Shown in pieces: positions 1 through 9,754 of a stretch of 64,000 nt of DNA (position 1 is the first letter of the stretch; each line of letters begins with the position of its first letter). Below the pieces are notes generated by a model. That model had not been told where the DNA came from, did no database searches, and was given only the letters and a program-made list of their open reading frames with translations. This stretch comes from Stanieria sp. NIES-3757. Lineage in GTDB: Bacteria > Cyanobacteriota > Cyanobacteriia > Cyanobacteriales > Xenococcaceae. A program made the position numbers and the translations under genes. The DNA is taken from assembly GCA_002355455.1 (NCBI GenBank), contig AP017375.1:3100001-3164000 (forward strand), written 5' to 3'.

Positions 1-2
1 TA

Positions 3-584
3 TTTGATTCTAAATTCGATTTTGAGCCAGAGCATCAATTAGTTCAAACAGATTCAAGTCAAACTATTCTTTCTCAGCAACAACTAGAACAAGCAATTAT
101 AACTATTATTCAACAGTATCAAAGTTTGACTCCCGCACAAGAAGTTAGTATTGCTACGGTTAGTAACGAATTGAAAAAAAAATATGGAGAAAGTGGCAGC
201 CAAATTGTAAAACGATTAAAATTAAAACCAAGTTTTACGAAATTCATTCAGTCTTCTCAGTTATTTGCTACACAAACAATGGGGAAAACTTACAAAATTA
301 TTTTACAAAATCAAGAAAAACCAGAATTTCATAATCCTCAATGGTTAGAAAGAGCTTTACTAAAGATTTTGCAAGAATTACTTCAAAAATCTCAATCAAG
401 CCGTATTCATATTTCACGATTGAGTGACGAATTTAAAAAACAATATGGGCTACCGACTTCAACAATTTTAAAACAACTAAAACTGAAGAACTCTTTTCTG
501 GCTTTTCTTCAGTCTTGTTCAGTATTTAAAATAGAAGAAATTGACAAAGTTTATCACGTTGCGATCGCTTCAATAGGCAAATAA
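3..584 (+). CDS. OST-HTH/LOTUS-like two-repeat protein, 5' end outside window
   Basis: The reading frame is open from the window edge, so the true start lies outside; the internal TTG at 126 is unlikely to be the start because the upstream codons read as a plausible helical segment. Two similar blocks of about 60 residues are visible, one around VSNELKKKYGESGSQIVKRL and one around LSDEFKKQYGLPTSTILKQL, each followed by a short strand-like segment. This repeat looks like the winged-helix OST-HTH/LOTUS fold, which in bacteria is often attached to NYN ribonuclease domains and is thought to bind RNA. That assignment is by pattern only. If right, the missing N-terminus could hold a NYN nuclease. 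The gene ends in an AT-rich spacer of 327 bp before the next gene. Confidence 0.45.
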   Translation, partial: FDSKFDFEPEHQLVQTDSSQTILSQQQLEQAIITIIQQYQSLTPAQEVSIATVSNELKKKYGESGSQIVKRLKLKPSFTKFIQSSQLFATQTMGKTYKIILQNQEKPEFHNPQWLERALLKILQELLQKSQSSRIHISRLSDEFKKQYGLPTSTILKQLKLKNSFLAFLQSCSVFKIEEIDKVYHVAIASIGK

Positions 585-911
585 AGAGAAATTATCCAAA
601 TAATCTTAATTTTTAAAGTTAAAACTAAGGTTTCTATTTTTTTAATAGCAAAAGCTTTGTTTCAGCAAGATGTTTTAGATTGTTTTTGCTCTTTTTACTG
701 CTAGCCTCATTTGCAGTATTTTTTCATCTCTAGTTTTATGTAATTAACAAATTTTCCGTACAATTGTTGGGTTAAGTCCATATCATTGGTTGTTTTTCCG
801 CAAAAATACGCAGGAATAAAAGCTTATTTTCAGTGTATTCTCTGAAGTATCGAAGCAATTCTTGAAAAATTTTGAACCCAAATATAAGATTAACGTTTTT
901 AATACTTGCTT
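585..911. other. AT-rich intergenic stretch
   Basis: No open frame, tRNA or strong hairpin is seen in these 327 bases. They probably hold the 3' end of the upstream message and the promoter of the response regulator that follows, but no clear -35/-10 pair stands out. Confidence 0.5.
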
Positions 912-1769
912 ATGATTCGTATTTTAATAGTAGACGATCAAAAATTCTCTAGAGAAACAGTACGGAATATTTTGGACGCTGAATCTGACTTTGAAGTAAT
1001 TGGTGAAGCTGATAATGGATTTAAAGGAATTGAATCTGTAGAAATGCTCAAACCAGATCTGGCTTTGGTTGATTTAGAAATGCCTGAAATGGATGGATTT
1101 ACCCTGACACGGCTGATTCGTCAGCGTTTTCCAGCAACCAAAGTTTTGATCTTAAGTAGTAAGGATGATGAAAACAGCATTAATCGTGCAGTACAAACAG
1201 GAGCAAGTGGATATTTATTAAAGAGTAATTCTTGGGAAGAAATAGTCGAAGCCGTACGATATGTTCAAAGAGGTTATTTTCAACTTAGTCCTGGTTTATT
1301 TGAAAAACTAATTTTTTATTTGATCAATAATAAAGAAAGTACTTCAAATCAACTCATAGATTTAGAAGAAAAGTTTAATAGCCATTTTAATAGTTTAGAG
1401 CAAGAAATTATTTGTAAAAATGAACTTAATCGTAATCAACTTTTAGAGGAAATTGAAGTACAGATCAACCAAATAAAAACTGAGTTTGAAGTAGGACTAA
1501 AAACGTTCCAAAGAAAAGTAACTCAGCAGGTACAGATGGGCTTAGATGTTTTTATTCAGCAATATCAACCTAGTCAGTCAGATAGAAAAATTTTTGAAAA
1601 TGAAATTCAGCAATATAGTAAACAACAGGTATTAATTAATCATCAATTGCTGAGTACAAAACAATCCGTAACCAAAATAGAACAGCAAATAAAATTAATA
1701 ATTTACGGTTTAATTTTCTTATTTATAAATTTTATTACTTTGGCAATTTTTAGCAATTTAAACAATTAA
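912..1769 (+). CDS. Response regulator: receiver domain, coiled coil, C-terminal membrane anchor
   Basis: From the ATG at 912 (preferred over the TTG at 906 because the receiver fold starts with MIRILIVDD), residues 1-120 form a CheY-like receiver. The acidic pair D8/D9, phosphoacceptor D54, S82 and K104 are all in place, so it should accept phosphate from a histidine kinase. There is no DNA-binding domain. Residues 135-255 are rich in charged and Gln residues in a coiled-coil pattern, and the last 25 residues are a single hydrophobic helix (LIIYGLIFLFINFITLAIF). The architecture suggests a phosphorylation-controlled scaffold or switch tethered to the membrane. No kinase is adjacent. Confidence 0.8.
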   Translation: MIRILIVDDQKFSRETVRNILDAESDFEVIGEADNGFKGIESVEMLKPDLALVDLEMPEMDGFTLTRLIRQRFPATKVLILSSKDDENSINRAVQTGASGYLLKSNSWEEIVEAVRYVQRGYFQLSPGLFEKLIFYLINNKESTSNQLIDLEEKFNSHFNSLEQEIICKNELNRNQLLEEIEVQINQIKTEFEVGLKTFQRKVTQQVQMGLDVFIQQYQPSQSDRKIFENEIQQYSKQQVLINHQLLSTKQSVTKIEQQIKLIIYGLIFLFINFITLAIFSNLNN

Positions 1770-2009
1770 ATACTTTTTTTTGTAGAGTTAAATGTTTTAA
1801 TTAAGTATTCCAACTTCAATTTATATCTTTATAAGATAAAAAATAAATATATAATAGCTTAAGTTTAGCTTGCTAAAAATCTTACCAATAGTAAAATTTA
1901 TTAGATTAAAAATTACACGGATTTCAATCAATAAAAATCGAAATTGAGTGCAACTTGGTGTTATTTTGATACAATAAGCTTACTTTCTGGGAAACTCGCT
2001 TAAGTATCA

Positions 2010-2927
2010 ATGACAGAAAAAATAATTAGCTCATCAGAACAACTGCTATTAGAACCAGGAACTTTATGGACTAAAATAGTTCAACAGACTGACTATGCGC
2101 GTAACTGTGGTGCTTTGCAGTCGATTGAAACCCATTATCAATTTATTCAACAACATGGGATTGATTTTTTAGTTCGTACTTTAGCGAATTTAACCAGAAA
2201 AGAACAAGCTAAACAAAAACAAAAAACAGACAAAAGTTTTAATCCCTTTCTTCCCTATGAACAAGATTTATTTGTCTGCAATCTTTCTCCTACTCATCTT
2301 TGTTTATTAAATAAATTTAATGTTGTTGCTCATCATTTATTAATTGTTACTCGTATCTTTGAAGCCCAAGAAAATTTACTTAATTTACAAGATTTTTTAG
2401 CCTTATGGACTTGTTTAACAGAAATTAATGGTTTAGCTTTTTATAATGGCGGTCAAGTGGCGGGAGCTTCTCAACCACATAAACATTTACAACTCGTACC
2501 TTTACCCTTTATTCCCCATCACTCTCATTTACCGATAGAACCTGCCTTAACTCAAGTTGTCTTTGATGGTAGTGTAGGAAAAATTCCTCATTTTCCTTTT
2601 CATCATGCGATCGCTGCCTTAGAAATTGCTCCCAGTTGTTCTGTTACAGAAGCAGCCGAAATCTTATTAGACTCCTACTACACCTTGCTTAAGGCTGTGG
2701 GTTTAACTGTAGCACCTGAACAGATCCTTCAACCATCTGCTTATAATTTACTCGCAACTCGTCAATGGATGTTGCTCATTCCGCGATCGCAAGAAGCTTT
2801 TCAATCAATTGCCGTTAATTCCCTAGGTTTTGCTGGCTCTTTATTTGTCCGAGACTACCAACAAATGCAACTTCTCAAAGAATTAACTCCGCTTACAGTC
2901 TTGACAAAAGTTGCCTATCCTTTATAA
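2010..2927 (+). CDS. Ap4A phosphorylase (ATP adenylyltransferase, HIT-like superfamily)
   Basis: The protein (305 aa) contains the HIT-like catalytic motif HKHLQ at residues 157-161 preceded by GGQVAGASQP, the signature of Apa1/Apa2-type Ap4A phosphorylases and ATP adenylyltransferases. These cleave diadenosine tetraphosphate with phosphate to ATP and ADP, in the cytosol, and remove a stress-linked dinucleotide. The first His of the motif forms the covalent nucleotidyl intermediate. Length and the substrate loop with PHHSHLPIEP fit the family. The gene is convergent with mgtE, their 3' ends overlapping by six bases. Function is assigned with good confidence; whether it also acts on other dinucleotides cannot be read from sequence. 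Confidence 0.85.
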   Translation: MTEKIISSSEQLLLEPGTLWTKIVQQTDYARNCGALQSIETHYQFIQQHGIDFLVRTLANLTRKEQAKQKQKTDKSFNPFLPYEQDLFVCNLSPTHLCLLNKFNVVAHHLLIVTRIFEAQENLLNLQDFLALWTCLTEINGLAFYNGGQVAGASQPHKHLQLVPLPFIPHHSHLPIEPALTQVVFDGSVGKIPHFPFHHAIAALEIAPSCSVTEAAEILLDSYYTLLKAVGLTVAPEQILQPSAYNLLATRQWMLLIPRSQEAFQSIAVNSLGFAGSLFVRDYQQMQLLKELTPLTVLTKVAYPL

Positions 2928-4295
2928 GCCTAAAATTACTCTAGCGATATTAAAATAAATTAGCACGCCCAACACATCTACTGCCGTAGTAATAAAAGGT
3001 GCAGACATCAAAGCAGGATCTAGCTTGAGAGAACGAAACAAAAAAGGCAAAGCCGAACCAGCAACTGAAGCGAGAAGTGCGATCGCAACTAAACTAATTC
3101 CCACCGCTAGAGAAACAAAGAAATTTCCTTGTAACCAATAAGCCCAAACTGTAGCTACAACTCCCAGAATTCCTCCGAGTAAAATACCTGCTAAAGCTTC
3201 TCGAAAGATCACTTTTCCCGGCCCTAAATCCGTAATTTCTTCGGTATTCAAACCCCGAATCACTACCGTAGAAGATTGCGCCCCTACATTACCACCCGTA
3301 CCAGTCAATAAAGGAATAAAAGCTGCTAGAGTGACAACCTGTTGAAGCAGTTCTTCTTGAGAACGAATAATCGTACCTGTAACTGTATTAGTAATTAATA
3401 AAACAAATAACCAAACTACTCTGCGACGAGCAACCGTAATTAAATTAGTCTGAAAGTAATTATCTCGGTCTGATTGAACGCCACCCAAAGCATAAATATC
3501 TTCGGTCGCTTCCTGTTCCAAAATATCAATCACATCATCAACTGTTACCACTCCAACCAAACGATCTTCTCGATCTACTACAGGCACAGCCAAAAGGTCG
3601 TATCTTTGAATTGTTCGGGCTACTTCTTCTTGGTCTGTATCAGTATGAACCGAAACAACATCGCGAGTCATAATTTCGCCTAGAGTTTTTTCGGTTGAAG
3701 AAACTACTAAGTCTCGCAGAGAAACTATTCCTGTTAAATGACGAGAAGCATCTGTTACATAAAGATAATAAATAACTTCCGAAGCATTAGCTAACGAACG
3801 AATTCTGGTTAAAGTTTCGCTAACGGTTAAACTCTCCTTTAAAGAAATATACTCAGGGGTCATAATTCGCCCTGCGGTATCTTCTTCATAACCAAGTAAC
3901 AAAGCTGTTGCTTGACGTTCACCAGGACTTAATTGGGCAACTAGACGACGAACTACTTTAGCTGGAAGTTCATCAAATAATCTCGCACGGTCATCAGGAG
4001 ACATTTTATCAACAATATCTAAGACTTCCTGACGTTTGAATTCTTGAATTAAAGCTTGTTGTACAGCAGAATCTAAATATTCATAAACTTCAATCGCTTC
4101 AGCTTTGGATAATAACCGAAAAGCAATTACTTGTATCGACTCAGGTAAACCTTCAATTGCTTCAGCAATATCTACAGGTTTGACCGGAACTAATAAAGCT
4201 TTTGCGCCTTCTAAATTACCTTGATTTAATAATAATTCTAATTGGCTGCGAACAAGCTGTCGTAACTCGTTGTGTTTGGTTCCATTTGCTGTCAT
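2922..4295 (-). CDS. mgtE: Magnesium transporter MgtE
   Basis: The 457-aa protein has the full MgtE order: an N-terminal helical superhelix domain (about residues 1-130), two CBS domains (about 135-260) and a C-terminal membrane domain with about five helices (from about 285). The pore-lining signature region with GTGGNVGAQSSTVVIRGL is intact. MgtE is a Mg2+-gated Mg2+ channel of the inner membrane; its cytosolic domains close the pore when internal Mg2+ is high. It is a single gene, convergent with the Ap4A phosphorylase gene. Nothing in its upstream 278 bases forms a recognisable M-box riboswitch by eye. Confidence 0.92.
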   Translation of the reverse strand: MTANGTKHNELRQLVRSQLELLLNQGNLEGAKALLVPVKPVDIAEAIEGLPESIQVIAFRLLSKAEAIEVYEYLDSAVQQALIQEFKRQEVLDIVDKMSPDDRARLFDELPAKVVRRLVAQLSPGERQATALLLGYEEDTAGRIMTPEYISLKESLTVSETLTRIRSLANASEVIYYLYVTDASRHLTGIVSLRDLVVSSTEKTLGEIMTRDVVSVHTDTDQEEVARTIQRYDLLAVPVVDREDRLVGVVTVDDVIDILEQEATEDIYALGGVQSDRDNYFQTNLITVARRRVVWLFVLLITNTVTGTIIRSQEELLQQVVTLAAFIPLLTGTGGNVGAQSSTVVIRGLNTEEITDLGPGKVIFREALAGILLGGILGVVATVWAYWLQGNFFVSLAVGISLVAIALLASVAGSALPFLFRSLKLDPALMSAPFITTAVDVLGVLIYFNIARVILGL

Positions 4296-4573
4296 AGACC
4301 TCCCCTTGATCTAATTAAATATTTTTTAAAATAGGGTTTTTATCCTCATCTCTAGTTTTTAATTTCAACAAGTTATTAATTTGCATTTTTTAACATTGTC
4401 CTCTATCTTTGCATTCTTTAGTAAGCTCAAGCTATGTTAACCTACTAGAAAAAGAGTTTTTATTCGGTACAGCGTTTGTTTCAATTGGTTATGAGCTTTC
4501 TGCTATGGGTATTGGCAAGGTTGTTTCCGAACTCTATTAATCTGATAACTACTTCTGATTGAGGAGACAATCT

Positions 4574-4882
4574 ATGTCTATTTATGTTGGTAATATTCCT
4601 TATGAGGTTACTCAAGAAGACCTCTCTAGTATTTTTGCTGAATATGGGACTGTGACAAGAGTTTATTTACCAGTAGATCGTGAAACTGGTCGGATGCGGG
4701 GTTTTGGCTTTGTCGAAATGTCAAATGAAGCAGAAGAAGACCAGGCGATTGACACTTTGGATGGTGCAGAGTGGATGGGCAGAGAACTACGAGTTAATAA
4801 AGCTCGCCCTAAAGAAAACAACAACAATCGCAATTATTCTGATGGTAATCGTCGTAGTAATAATTTAGCACGAAATTACTAA
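4574..4882 (+). CDS. Cyanobacterial RRM RNA-binding protein (Rbp type)
   Basis: Translation from the ATG at 4574 gives 102 aa; the GAGGAGA at 4561-4567 is a good ribosome-binding site and decides this start over the upstream in-frame codon. A single RRM fills residues 1-80, with RNP2 (IYVGNI, 3-8) and RNP1 (RGFGFVEM, 42-49) intact. The tail is Asn/Arg rich (NNNNRNYSDGNRRSNN) rather than Gly rich. Such small Rbp proteins in cyanobacteria bind RNA and are commonly cold induced or involved in mRNA localisation. The promoter-to-start distance appears long and AT rich, as in cold-regulated rbp genes. A strong terminator follows. Confidence 0.9.
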   Translation: MSIYVGNIPYEVTQEDLSSIFAEYGTVTRVYLPVDRETGRMRGFGFVEMSNEAEEDQAIDTLDGAEWMGRELRVNKARPKENNNNRNYSDGNRRSNNLARNY

Positions 4883-4914
4883 AACAAAATTAAAGATTAT
4901 TTGAAATTTAGTTA

Positions 4915-4947
4915 AATAAGACTCAGGGATGGTGCTTGAGTCTTATT
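4915..4947 (+). terminator. Rho-independent terminator after the RRM gene
   Basis: An 11-bp perfect stem, AATAAGACTCA pairing with TGAGTCTTATT, has an 11-base loop and is followed by a T-containing stretch. It lies 32 bases after the stop codon. Confidence 0.8.
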
Positions 4948-5356
4948 TCGTTTCTTAGCTAAATTTACGGAAAACTTTACAAGATTTTTATAGACGATCT
5001 CAATCATTTTAGTTATTTTACTTAAAAAACAGTATTTATAGGGACAATTTTGGGCAAATAAATTTAGTTTAAATAGCATAAATAAGGGAATTTTCGGTTT
5101 GTATTAACTGGCAAAATTATTAAATTTGTAAAGGAAGAAAGCTTAAGAAAAACTTAAAAAACCTCAATCAAAACAAAAATTAATAGTCAAATTATTAAGC
5201 TGTGACCTATTTAAACCAAATCAAGATTGACTAAATTGACGAGATGCAAATGCTGAACAATTCTTGACTCAGCAAAAAAAATTAGACCATTAGGATATTG
5301 CTTTTTTGTGTTTGAGATAATTAGCTTCCGTAATAAAAACAATAAGGTTAAGCTCA
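4948..5356. other. AT-rich intergenic stretch before the GGDEF-EAL gene
   Basis: Apart from the terminator at its left edge, no gene, repeat or clear promoter is seen. It presumably carries the promoter of the downstream signalling gene. Confidence 0.5.
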
Positions 5357-7411
5357 ATGATGAAAACGAATGAGATTAATAATTGGTTGCAGTCAGGGTT
5401 GTCTCAACAGTTAACTACCATAAAATTGTTTCAGCTATTGCTTGAATATTCACCCCTTGCGATCGCAATACTCGACCGTCAAATGTGTTATCTAGCAGCT
5501 ACGGAAAAATGGTTGAAAGATTATCAACTCGAACAGCAAGATTTGATTGGTCGTTCTCATTATGAAATTTTTCCTGAAATTTCTGAGTATTGGCAACAAA
5601 TCTATCAACGTTGTTTAGCTGGTGCAACAGAACAAAGAAATGAAGATTTAATCGAACATAGTGATGGCAGAATTGATTGGTTGAAGTGGGAAATTTCTCC
5701 TTGGTATGAGAATTCTGGAGAAGTGGGTGGGATTATTATTGTTACAGAATTAATTACTCAAGTTAGACAACTAGAAACTTTTTTTAATCTCGCTTCAGAT
5801 TTATTGTGCATTATTGGGATGGATGGCAACTTTAAGCAAATCAATCCTGCCATGACCAAAATTCTTGGTTATAGTCAAACTGAACTAATCGGACAATCCT
5901 TTCTTAATTTAGTCCATCCTCAAGACCAAATTCAAACTCTTGAAGAATTAGCCAAATTAGTTACAGGTAAAGCCATTACGCGCTGGAAAAATCGCTGTCT
6001 TTGTCAGGATGGTTATTATAAATATCTAGAGTGGCAAATTGCATCAACTAATCAACTAGGATTAATTTATGCGATCGCTCGTGATGACTCTCAATCTCAG
6101 CAATTAAGCGAACAACTTGCTTGGCAGACTACCCATGACTTACTAACAGGATTATACAATCGTCAGGGATTAGAACAACAAGTGAATGAAGCTATTTCTC
6201 TTTGTCAGACTAGTTCAAACCCAGCAGTTTTTTGTTATCTAGATCTAGACCGATTTCGCTTGATTAACGATCTGTGCGGTTATGTGATGGGAGATCGAAT
6301 TTTATGTCAGATCGCTAATATTTTAAAACAACAAATTAATCCTCAAGATATTTTAGCTCGCATTGGAGGAGATGAGTTTGGCATTTTATTTGCTAACTCT
6401 TCCTTAGAACAAGCAGAAGTTATTGCCAATACTATTAGACAACTAATTCAAGAATTTCGTTTTCAATGGCAAAATAAGACTTTTACAATTGGAGCTAGTA
6501 TTGGCATAGTTGCAATAGATAAAAATAGTCGTGATTTTAGTAATCTTCTGTCTCTAGCAGATATAGCTTGTCATGCAGCTAAACAAAAAGGGCGTAATTG
6601 TATCAGGGTTTATCGTCCTGATGACGAAGAATTAAATCGACAAAGAGGCGAAAGACAATGGATTTCTCATCTTATTACTGCATTAGAAGAAGACCGTTTT
6701 GTTTTATACAGTCAGAAAATTGTTTCTTTAAAAGAAAAGAACCTCAACCATTACGAAATCTTATTACGTCTGTTAGATGAAAAAGGTAATTTAATTTCTC
6801 CAATGGTATTTATGCCCGCAGCTGAAAATTATGACTTGATGCCAGCAATTGATCGCTGGGTAATTAAAAACTTTTTTTTCAATTATTCCGATCATTGTCA
6901 AAGGCAAGCTGCTGAAGAAATTTCTCCAACTATGTATACAATCAATTTATCAGGAGCAAGTTTAAATAGCGATCGCTTTTTTGAATTTTTAAAAGAACAG
7001 TTAGCAACCTATCCCATTGCTCCTCAAAATATTTGCTTTGAAATTACTGAAACTGTAGCTATTTCTAATCTTTCTATCGTTGCTCAATTTATCCGCGAGT
7101 TAAAAGAATTAGGTTGTCTATTTGCTTTGGATGATTTTGGTAGTGGCATGAGTTCCTTAGCCTATCTCAAAACTTTACCAGTAGATTATTTAAAAATAGA
7201 CGGTAGTTTTGTTAGAAATATTGTCAACGATCCCATCGATTGTGCCACAGTAGAATGCTTCAGCAAAATTAGTAATGTTATGAATATTAAAACAATTGCT
7301 GAATTCGTTGAAAATCAACAGATATTTACCAAATTACAAGAATTAGGCATTGACTACGCTCAAGGTTACGGTGTTGGTAAACCGTTACCTCTTTGTTTTG
7401 AAGATAATTAG
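5357..7411 (+). CDS. PAS-PAS-GGDEF-EAL cyclic-di-GMP signalling protein
   Basis: The 684-aa cytosolic protein has two PAS domains (about 25-135 and 140-250), a GGDEF domain (about 255-425) and an EAL domain (about 435-680). The GGDEF motif is intact (ARIGGDEFGILF). In the EAL domain the signature reads E-I-L (YEILLRL), but the catalytic set is visible: Asn in INLSGASLN, Glu in FEITET, the Asp pair in FALDDFGSG, Lys in YLKIDGSF, and the later Glu and Gln in AEFVEN and AQGYG. Both synthesis and breakdown of c-di-GMP are therefore possible. No transmembrane segment or sensor cofactor is obvious. The gene stands alone. ATG codons at 5357 and 5360 are equivalent. Confidence 0.88.
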   Translation: MMKTNEINNWLQSGLSQQLTTIKLFQLLLEYSPLAIAILDRQMCYLAATEKWLKDYQLEQQDLIGRSHYEIFPEISEYWQQIYQRCLAGATEQRNEDLIEHSDGRIDWLKWEISPWYENSGEVGGIIIVTELITQVRQLETFFNLASDLLCIIGMDGNFKQINPAMTKILGYSQTELIGQSFLNLVHPQDQIQTLEELAKLVTGKAITRWKNRCLCQDGYYKYLEWQIASTNQLGLIYAIARDDSQSQQLSEQLAWQTTHDLLTGLYNRQGLEQQVNEAISLCQTSSNPAVFCYLDLDRFRLINDLCGYVMGDRILCQIANILKQQINPQDILARIGGDEFGILFANSSLEQAEVIANTIRQLIQEFRFQWQNKTFTIGASIGIVAIDKNSRDFSNLLSLADIACHAAKQKGRNCIRVYRPDDEELNRQRGERQWISHLITALEEDRFVLYSQKIVSLKEKNLNHYEILLRLLDEKGNLISPMVFMPAAENYDLMPAIDRWVIKNFFFNYSDHCQRQAAEEISPTMYTINLSGASLNSDRFFEFLKEQLATYPIAPQNICFEITETVAISNLSIVAQFIRELKELGCLFALDDFGSGMSSLAYLKTLPVDYLKIDGSFVRNIVNDPIDCATVECFSKISNVMNIKTIAEFVENQQIFTKLQELGIDYAQGYGVGKPLPLCFEDN

Positions 7412-7527
7412 TAGCTTGTTATGATTAAACGTGTAATTATGTCATAGCTAATGCTGTCTGTAGATTTATTGATAAAATCTGAGGCAAGTTGCCAACCTCA
7501 AAACCTCATCATATAAGTATAAATAAA

Positions 7528-7555
7528 GGACTAAATATAAAAAATACCTTAGTCC
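7528..7555. terminator. Stem-loop between convergent genes
   Basis: GGACTAA at 7528-7534 pairs with TTAGTCC at 7549-7555. Flanking A and T runs are modest, so this may be a weak bidirectional terminator for the two converging genes. Confidence 0.4.
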
Positions 7556-7597
7556 CAATTTCAATGATTGATTAAATTATCTTGTCAAAAAATAACA

Positions 7598-7933
7598 TTA
7601 AGCGTTAGGTACAGTTTGTACTGCCGTTGCTCCTTCAACACGATTCGCCACTTGTTTTGCTTGATTTAAAACATTTTTGGCATCTTCATTATATTTTAAA
7701 ATTACTGTACTTCCTTGTTGTGCAACCCACAAACCTACATTATCTGAAATACCAGCATCATCTAATGCTTTAGCTACACGTTTTGCTAAACCACTCTCGT
7801 CAAAGCTGCCATCAAGTCCAACTTTTTCTGGTGGAATAGAATTTTCTTTAGCTTTGGTTGCTACAGAGAGATTTGGTGTTGCTGCTGCTTTTTCTTCTTC
7901 TTTTTTGCCAAAAAGCTTACTTAGAAATCCCAT
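7598..7933 (-). CDS. Small BON-like domain protein, function unknown
   Basis: The 111-aa protein starts with a basic, amphipathic stretch (MGFLSKLFGKKEEEK) and an Ala-rich linker. Residues 45-111 follow the alpha-beta pattern of a BON domain: a helix (GLAKRVAKALDDAG), strands around VGLWVAQQGSTVILKY, a helix (AKNVLNQAKQVANRV), then a final strand ending in TAVQTV. BON domains bind phospholipid or partner proteins. It lacks a signal peptide, unlike secreted BON proteins. No partner gene is adjacent. The fold call is a pattern match only. Confidence 0.5.
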   Translation of the reverse strand: MGFLSKLFGKKEEEKAAATPNLSVATKAKENSIPPEKVGLDGSFDESGLAKRVAKALDDAGISDNVGLWVAQQGSTVILKYNEDAKNVLNQAKQVANRVEGATAVQTVPNA

Positions 7934-8100
7934 TGTTTTTTCTTTAGAAATTTAGGTTAGGAGACAATTAAAATTAAACTTCAAACAATCAAAGCTCAAC
8001 ATCTGCTATTAGTCTGATTAAATTAAATCGCTCAATTTATAAGGCTTTTGGGTTTTTCCTGATGATTCAACTATCTTTACGCTCGTTGTTTTTATAACTG

Positions 8101-8769
8101 TTAAGAGCAATTAGATAGCTCTGAGCATAAAATCCGAACCCGTTGAGTAATCTCTTGCCAATTTCTTGCTACTAATAAAGATTTGGGAAATAAACTACTA
8201 GAAAGACCAACCGCTAAAGCACCAGCAGTTAGCATTTCTTTAGCATTGTCCATTCTAACTCCACCCGTGGGAATTAAAGGAATATGACCTAGGGGTGCTT
8301 GTAAACACTTAATATAGTTTACTCCTCCCACAGTTTCGATCGGAAAAACTTTAACTGCACTAGCACCACCTTGCCAAGCATTAATAATTTCTGTAGGAGA
8401 CAAAGCTCCAGGTACAATAGGAAGGTGATAATGTTCTACTGCTGTTGCCACAATCGAAGGATTGTAGTGAGGACAAAAAACAAATTGCGCTCCAGATGCG
8501 ATCGCATCTGCTAGTTGTTCTAGGTTTAAAATTGTCCCGACACCGATGTAACAATGGGGTAATCGCACTCTTAGTTCGGCAATCAATTTTTCAGGTTGAT
8601 CGCTATTCCAAGTAATTTCAATGAGGCGAATGCCACCATTAGCTACCGCCTGCGCCATCGCTAATCCAATTTCTTGATTAGGAGAACGAATTACTGCGAT
8701 CGCTTTATGTAACGATAATACTTCTCGCCAAGAGTTAATTAGATTAAGCGATGTATCCAACCTAGACAA
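8101..8769 (-). CDS. eda: KDPG/KHG-type aldolase
   Basis: The 222-aa protein has the class I aldolase barrel of the 2-keto-3-deoxy-6-phosphogluconate aldolase family. The Schiff-base lysine is K140 in SAVKVFP, the catalytic glutamate E51 is in LIEITW, and the phosphate-binding end reads IPTGGV. In cyanobacteria this enzyme cleaves KDPG to pyruvate and glyceraldehyde-3-phosphate in the Entner-Doudoroff route, and homologues may act on 4-hydroxy-2-oxoglutarate. No edd-like gene is next to it. It lies 18 bp downstream of the M48 protease gene on the same strand, so the two may share a transcript. Confidence 0.85.
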   Translation of the reverse strand: MSRLDTSLNLINSWREVLSLHKAIAVIRSPNQEIGLAMAQAVANGGIRLIEITWNSDQPEKLIAELRVRLPHCYIGVGTILNLEQLADAIASGAQFVFCPHYNPSIVATAVEHYHLPIVPGALSPTEIINAWQGGASAVKVFPIETVGGVNYIKCLQAPLGHIPLIPTGGVRMDNAKEMLTAGALAVGLSSSLFPKSLLVARNWQEITQRVRILCSELSNCS

Positions 8770-8787
8770 AGTAGTTTTACCTCATCA

Positions 8788-9642
8788 CTACAAGATAGAG
8801 CTAATTCTATTTTTATATGCTTGAGAATCTAAACCCATCCCAACGTTAGCAGTTTGAGGATCTACTTTGGCGTTTAAGGCTTTGATTCGCTCAGAAGTAG
8901 CAGGGTGAGTGCTTAAAATATTGGGAACCGAACCACCTTGTTTGAGTAATTTTCCCATAAAGCTGATCATTCCCGAGGGTGCATAACCAGCTTTTTTGAG
9001 ATTAGCTAGTCCAAGTTGATCTGCTTCTAATTCATCTTCGCGACTGTTGGGACGAGATAGTGCTAAATCAACTCCAATTTGGACGGCTGCGCTGCGATTT
9101 AATCCTGCTGCGGTTAATACGCCTTGAGAAATTGCTTGTTGACGCATTTGTTGAATAGCATGACGACCAACAATATGACCAATTTCATGTCCAATTACAC
9201 TAGCTAATTCTGCTTCATTGTCGGCTTTTTTAATTAAACCAAGATTAACGTAAACATAGCCACCCATAGTGGCAAAGGCATTAATGCTATTATCGTTCAC
9301 TACTTGAAATGTATATTTAAGATTTGGACGTTCACTAGTTTTGGCTAAGCGTTGTCCAATTTCATTTATATAATTGTTGATGGTTTGATTGCGAGAGATA
9401 GGTGCTTTTCCCGAACTAATTAATTCCTGATTAATTTCTTGACCTAATTGAGACTCTTGACTATCAGAAATATTTGATAATTGAAAGATTTGCGCTCCCC
9501 TCATTAATAATTCTATCCACGGAACACCATAGCTAGGCAGAGGTTGAGCGATCGCTATACTTAGACAACAGACTAACGAAACTAACCCATACAACCAACG
9601 TCTGTGAGAATACCAAAGAAATTTAGAAAAATGCTTCAACAT
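8788..9642 (-). CDS. M48-family metalloprotease, exported
   Basis: The 284-aa protein opens with a signal or anchor segment (about residues 15-35, LYGLVSLVCCLSIAIAQPLP). The zinc motif HEIGH is at 152-156 and the downstream ExEAD motif is at 204-208, so the metal site of M48 peptidases (BepA/Oma1/HtpX-like) is complete. It has no tetratricopeptide tail, so it resembles the short LoiP/YggG-like forms. It would act in the periplasm on misfolded envelope proteins. The aldolase gene follows by 18 bp. Confidence 0.87.
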   Translation of the reverse strand: MLKHFSKFLWYSHRRWLYGLVSLVCCLSIAIAQPLPSYGVPWIELLMRGAQIFQLSNISDSQESQLGQEINQELISSGKAPISRNQTINNYINEIGQRLAKTSERPNLKYTFQVVNDNSINAFATMGGYVYVNLGLIKKADNEAELASVIGHEIGHIVGRHAIQQMRQQAISQGVLTAAGLNRSAAVQIGVDLALSRPNSREDELEADQLGLANLKKAGYAPSGMISFMGKLLKQGGSVPNILSTHPATSERIKALNAKVDPQTANVGMGLDSQAYKNRISSIL

Positions 9643-9754
9643 GATCGAGACAATACTAAAAAGGAGACGATTACTACTTGTAGTAGACGATAGTTTTTTC
9701 TGCCAAGTTGCCGTCTCTACCCCGATCCTAATCTAATTTTGTGATAAAAATTAC

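Noticed and set aside
4296-4573. M-box-type riboswitch in front of mgtE
   Set aside because: No recognisable conserved core could be found by eye.
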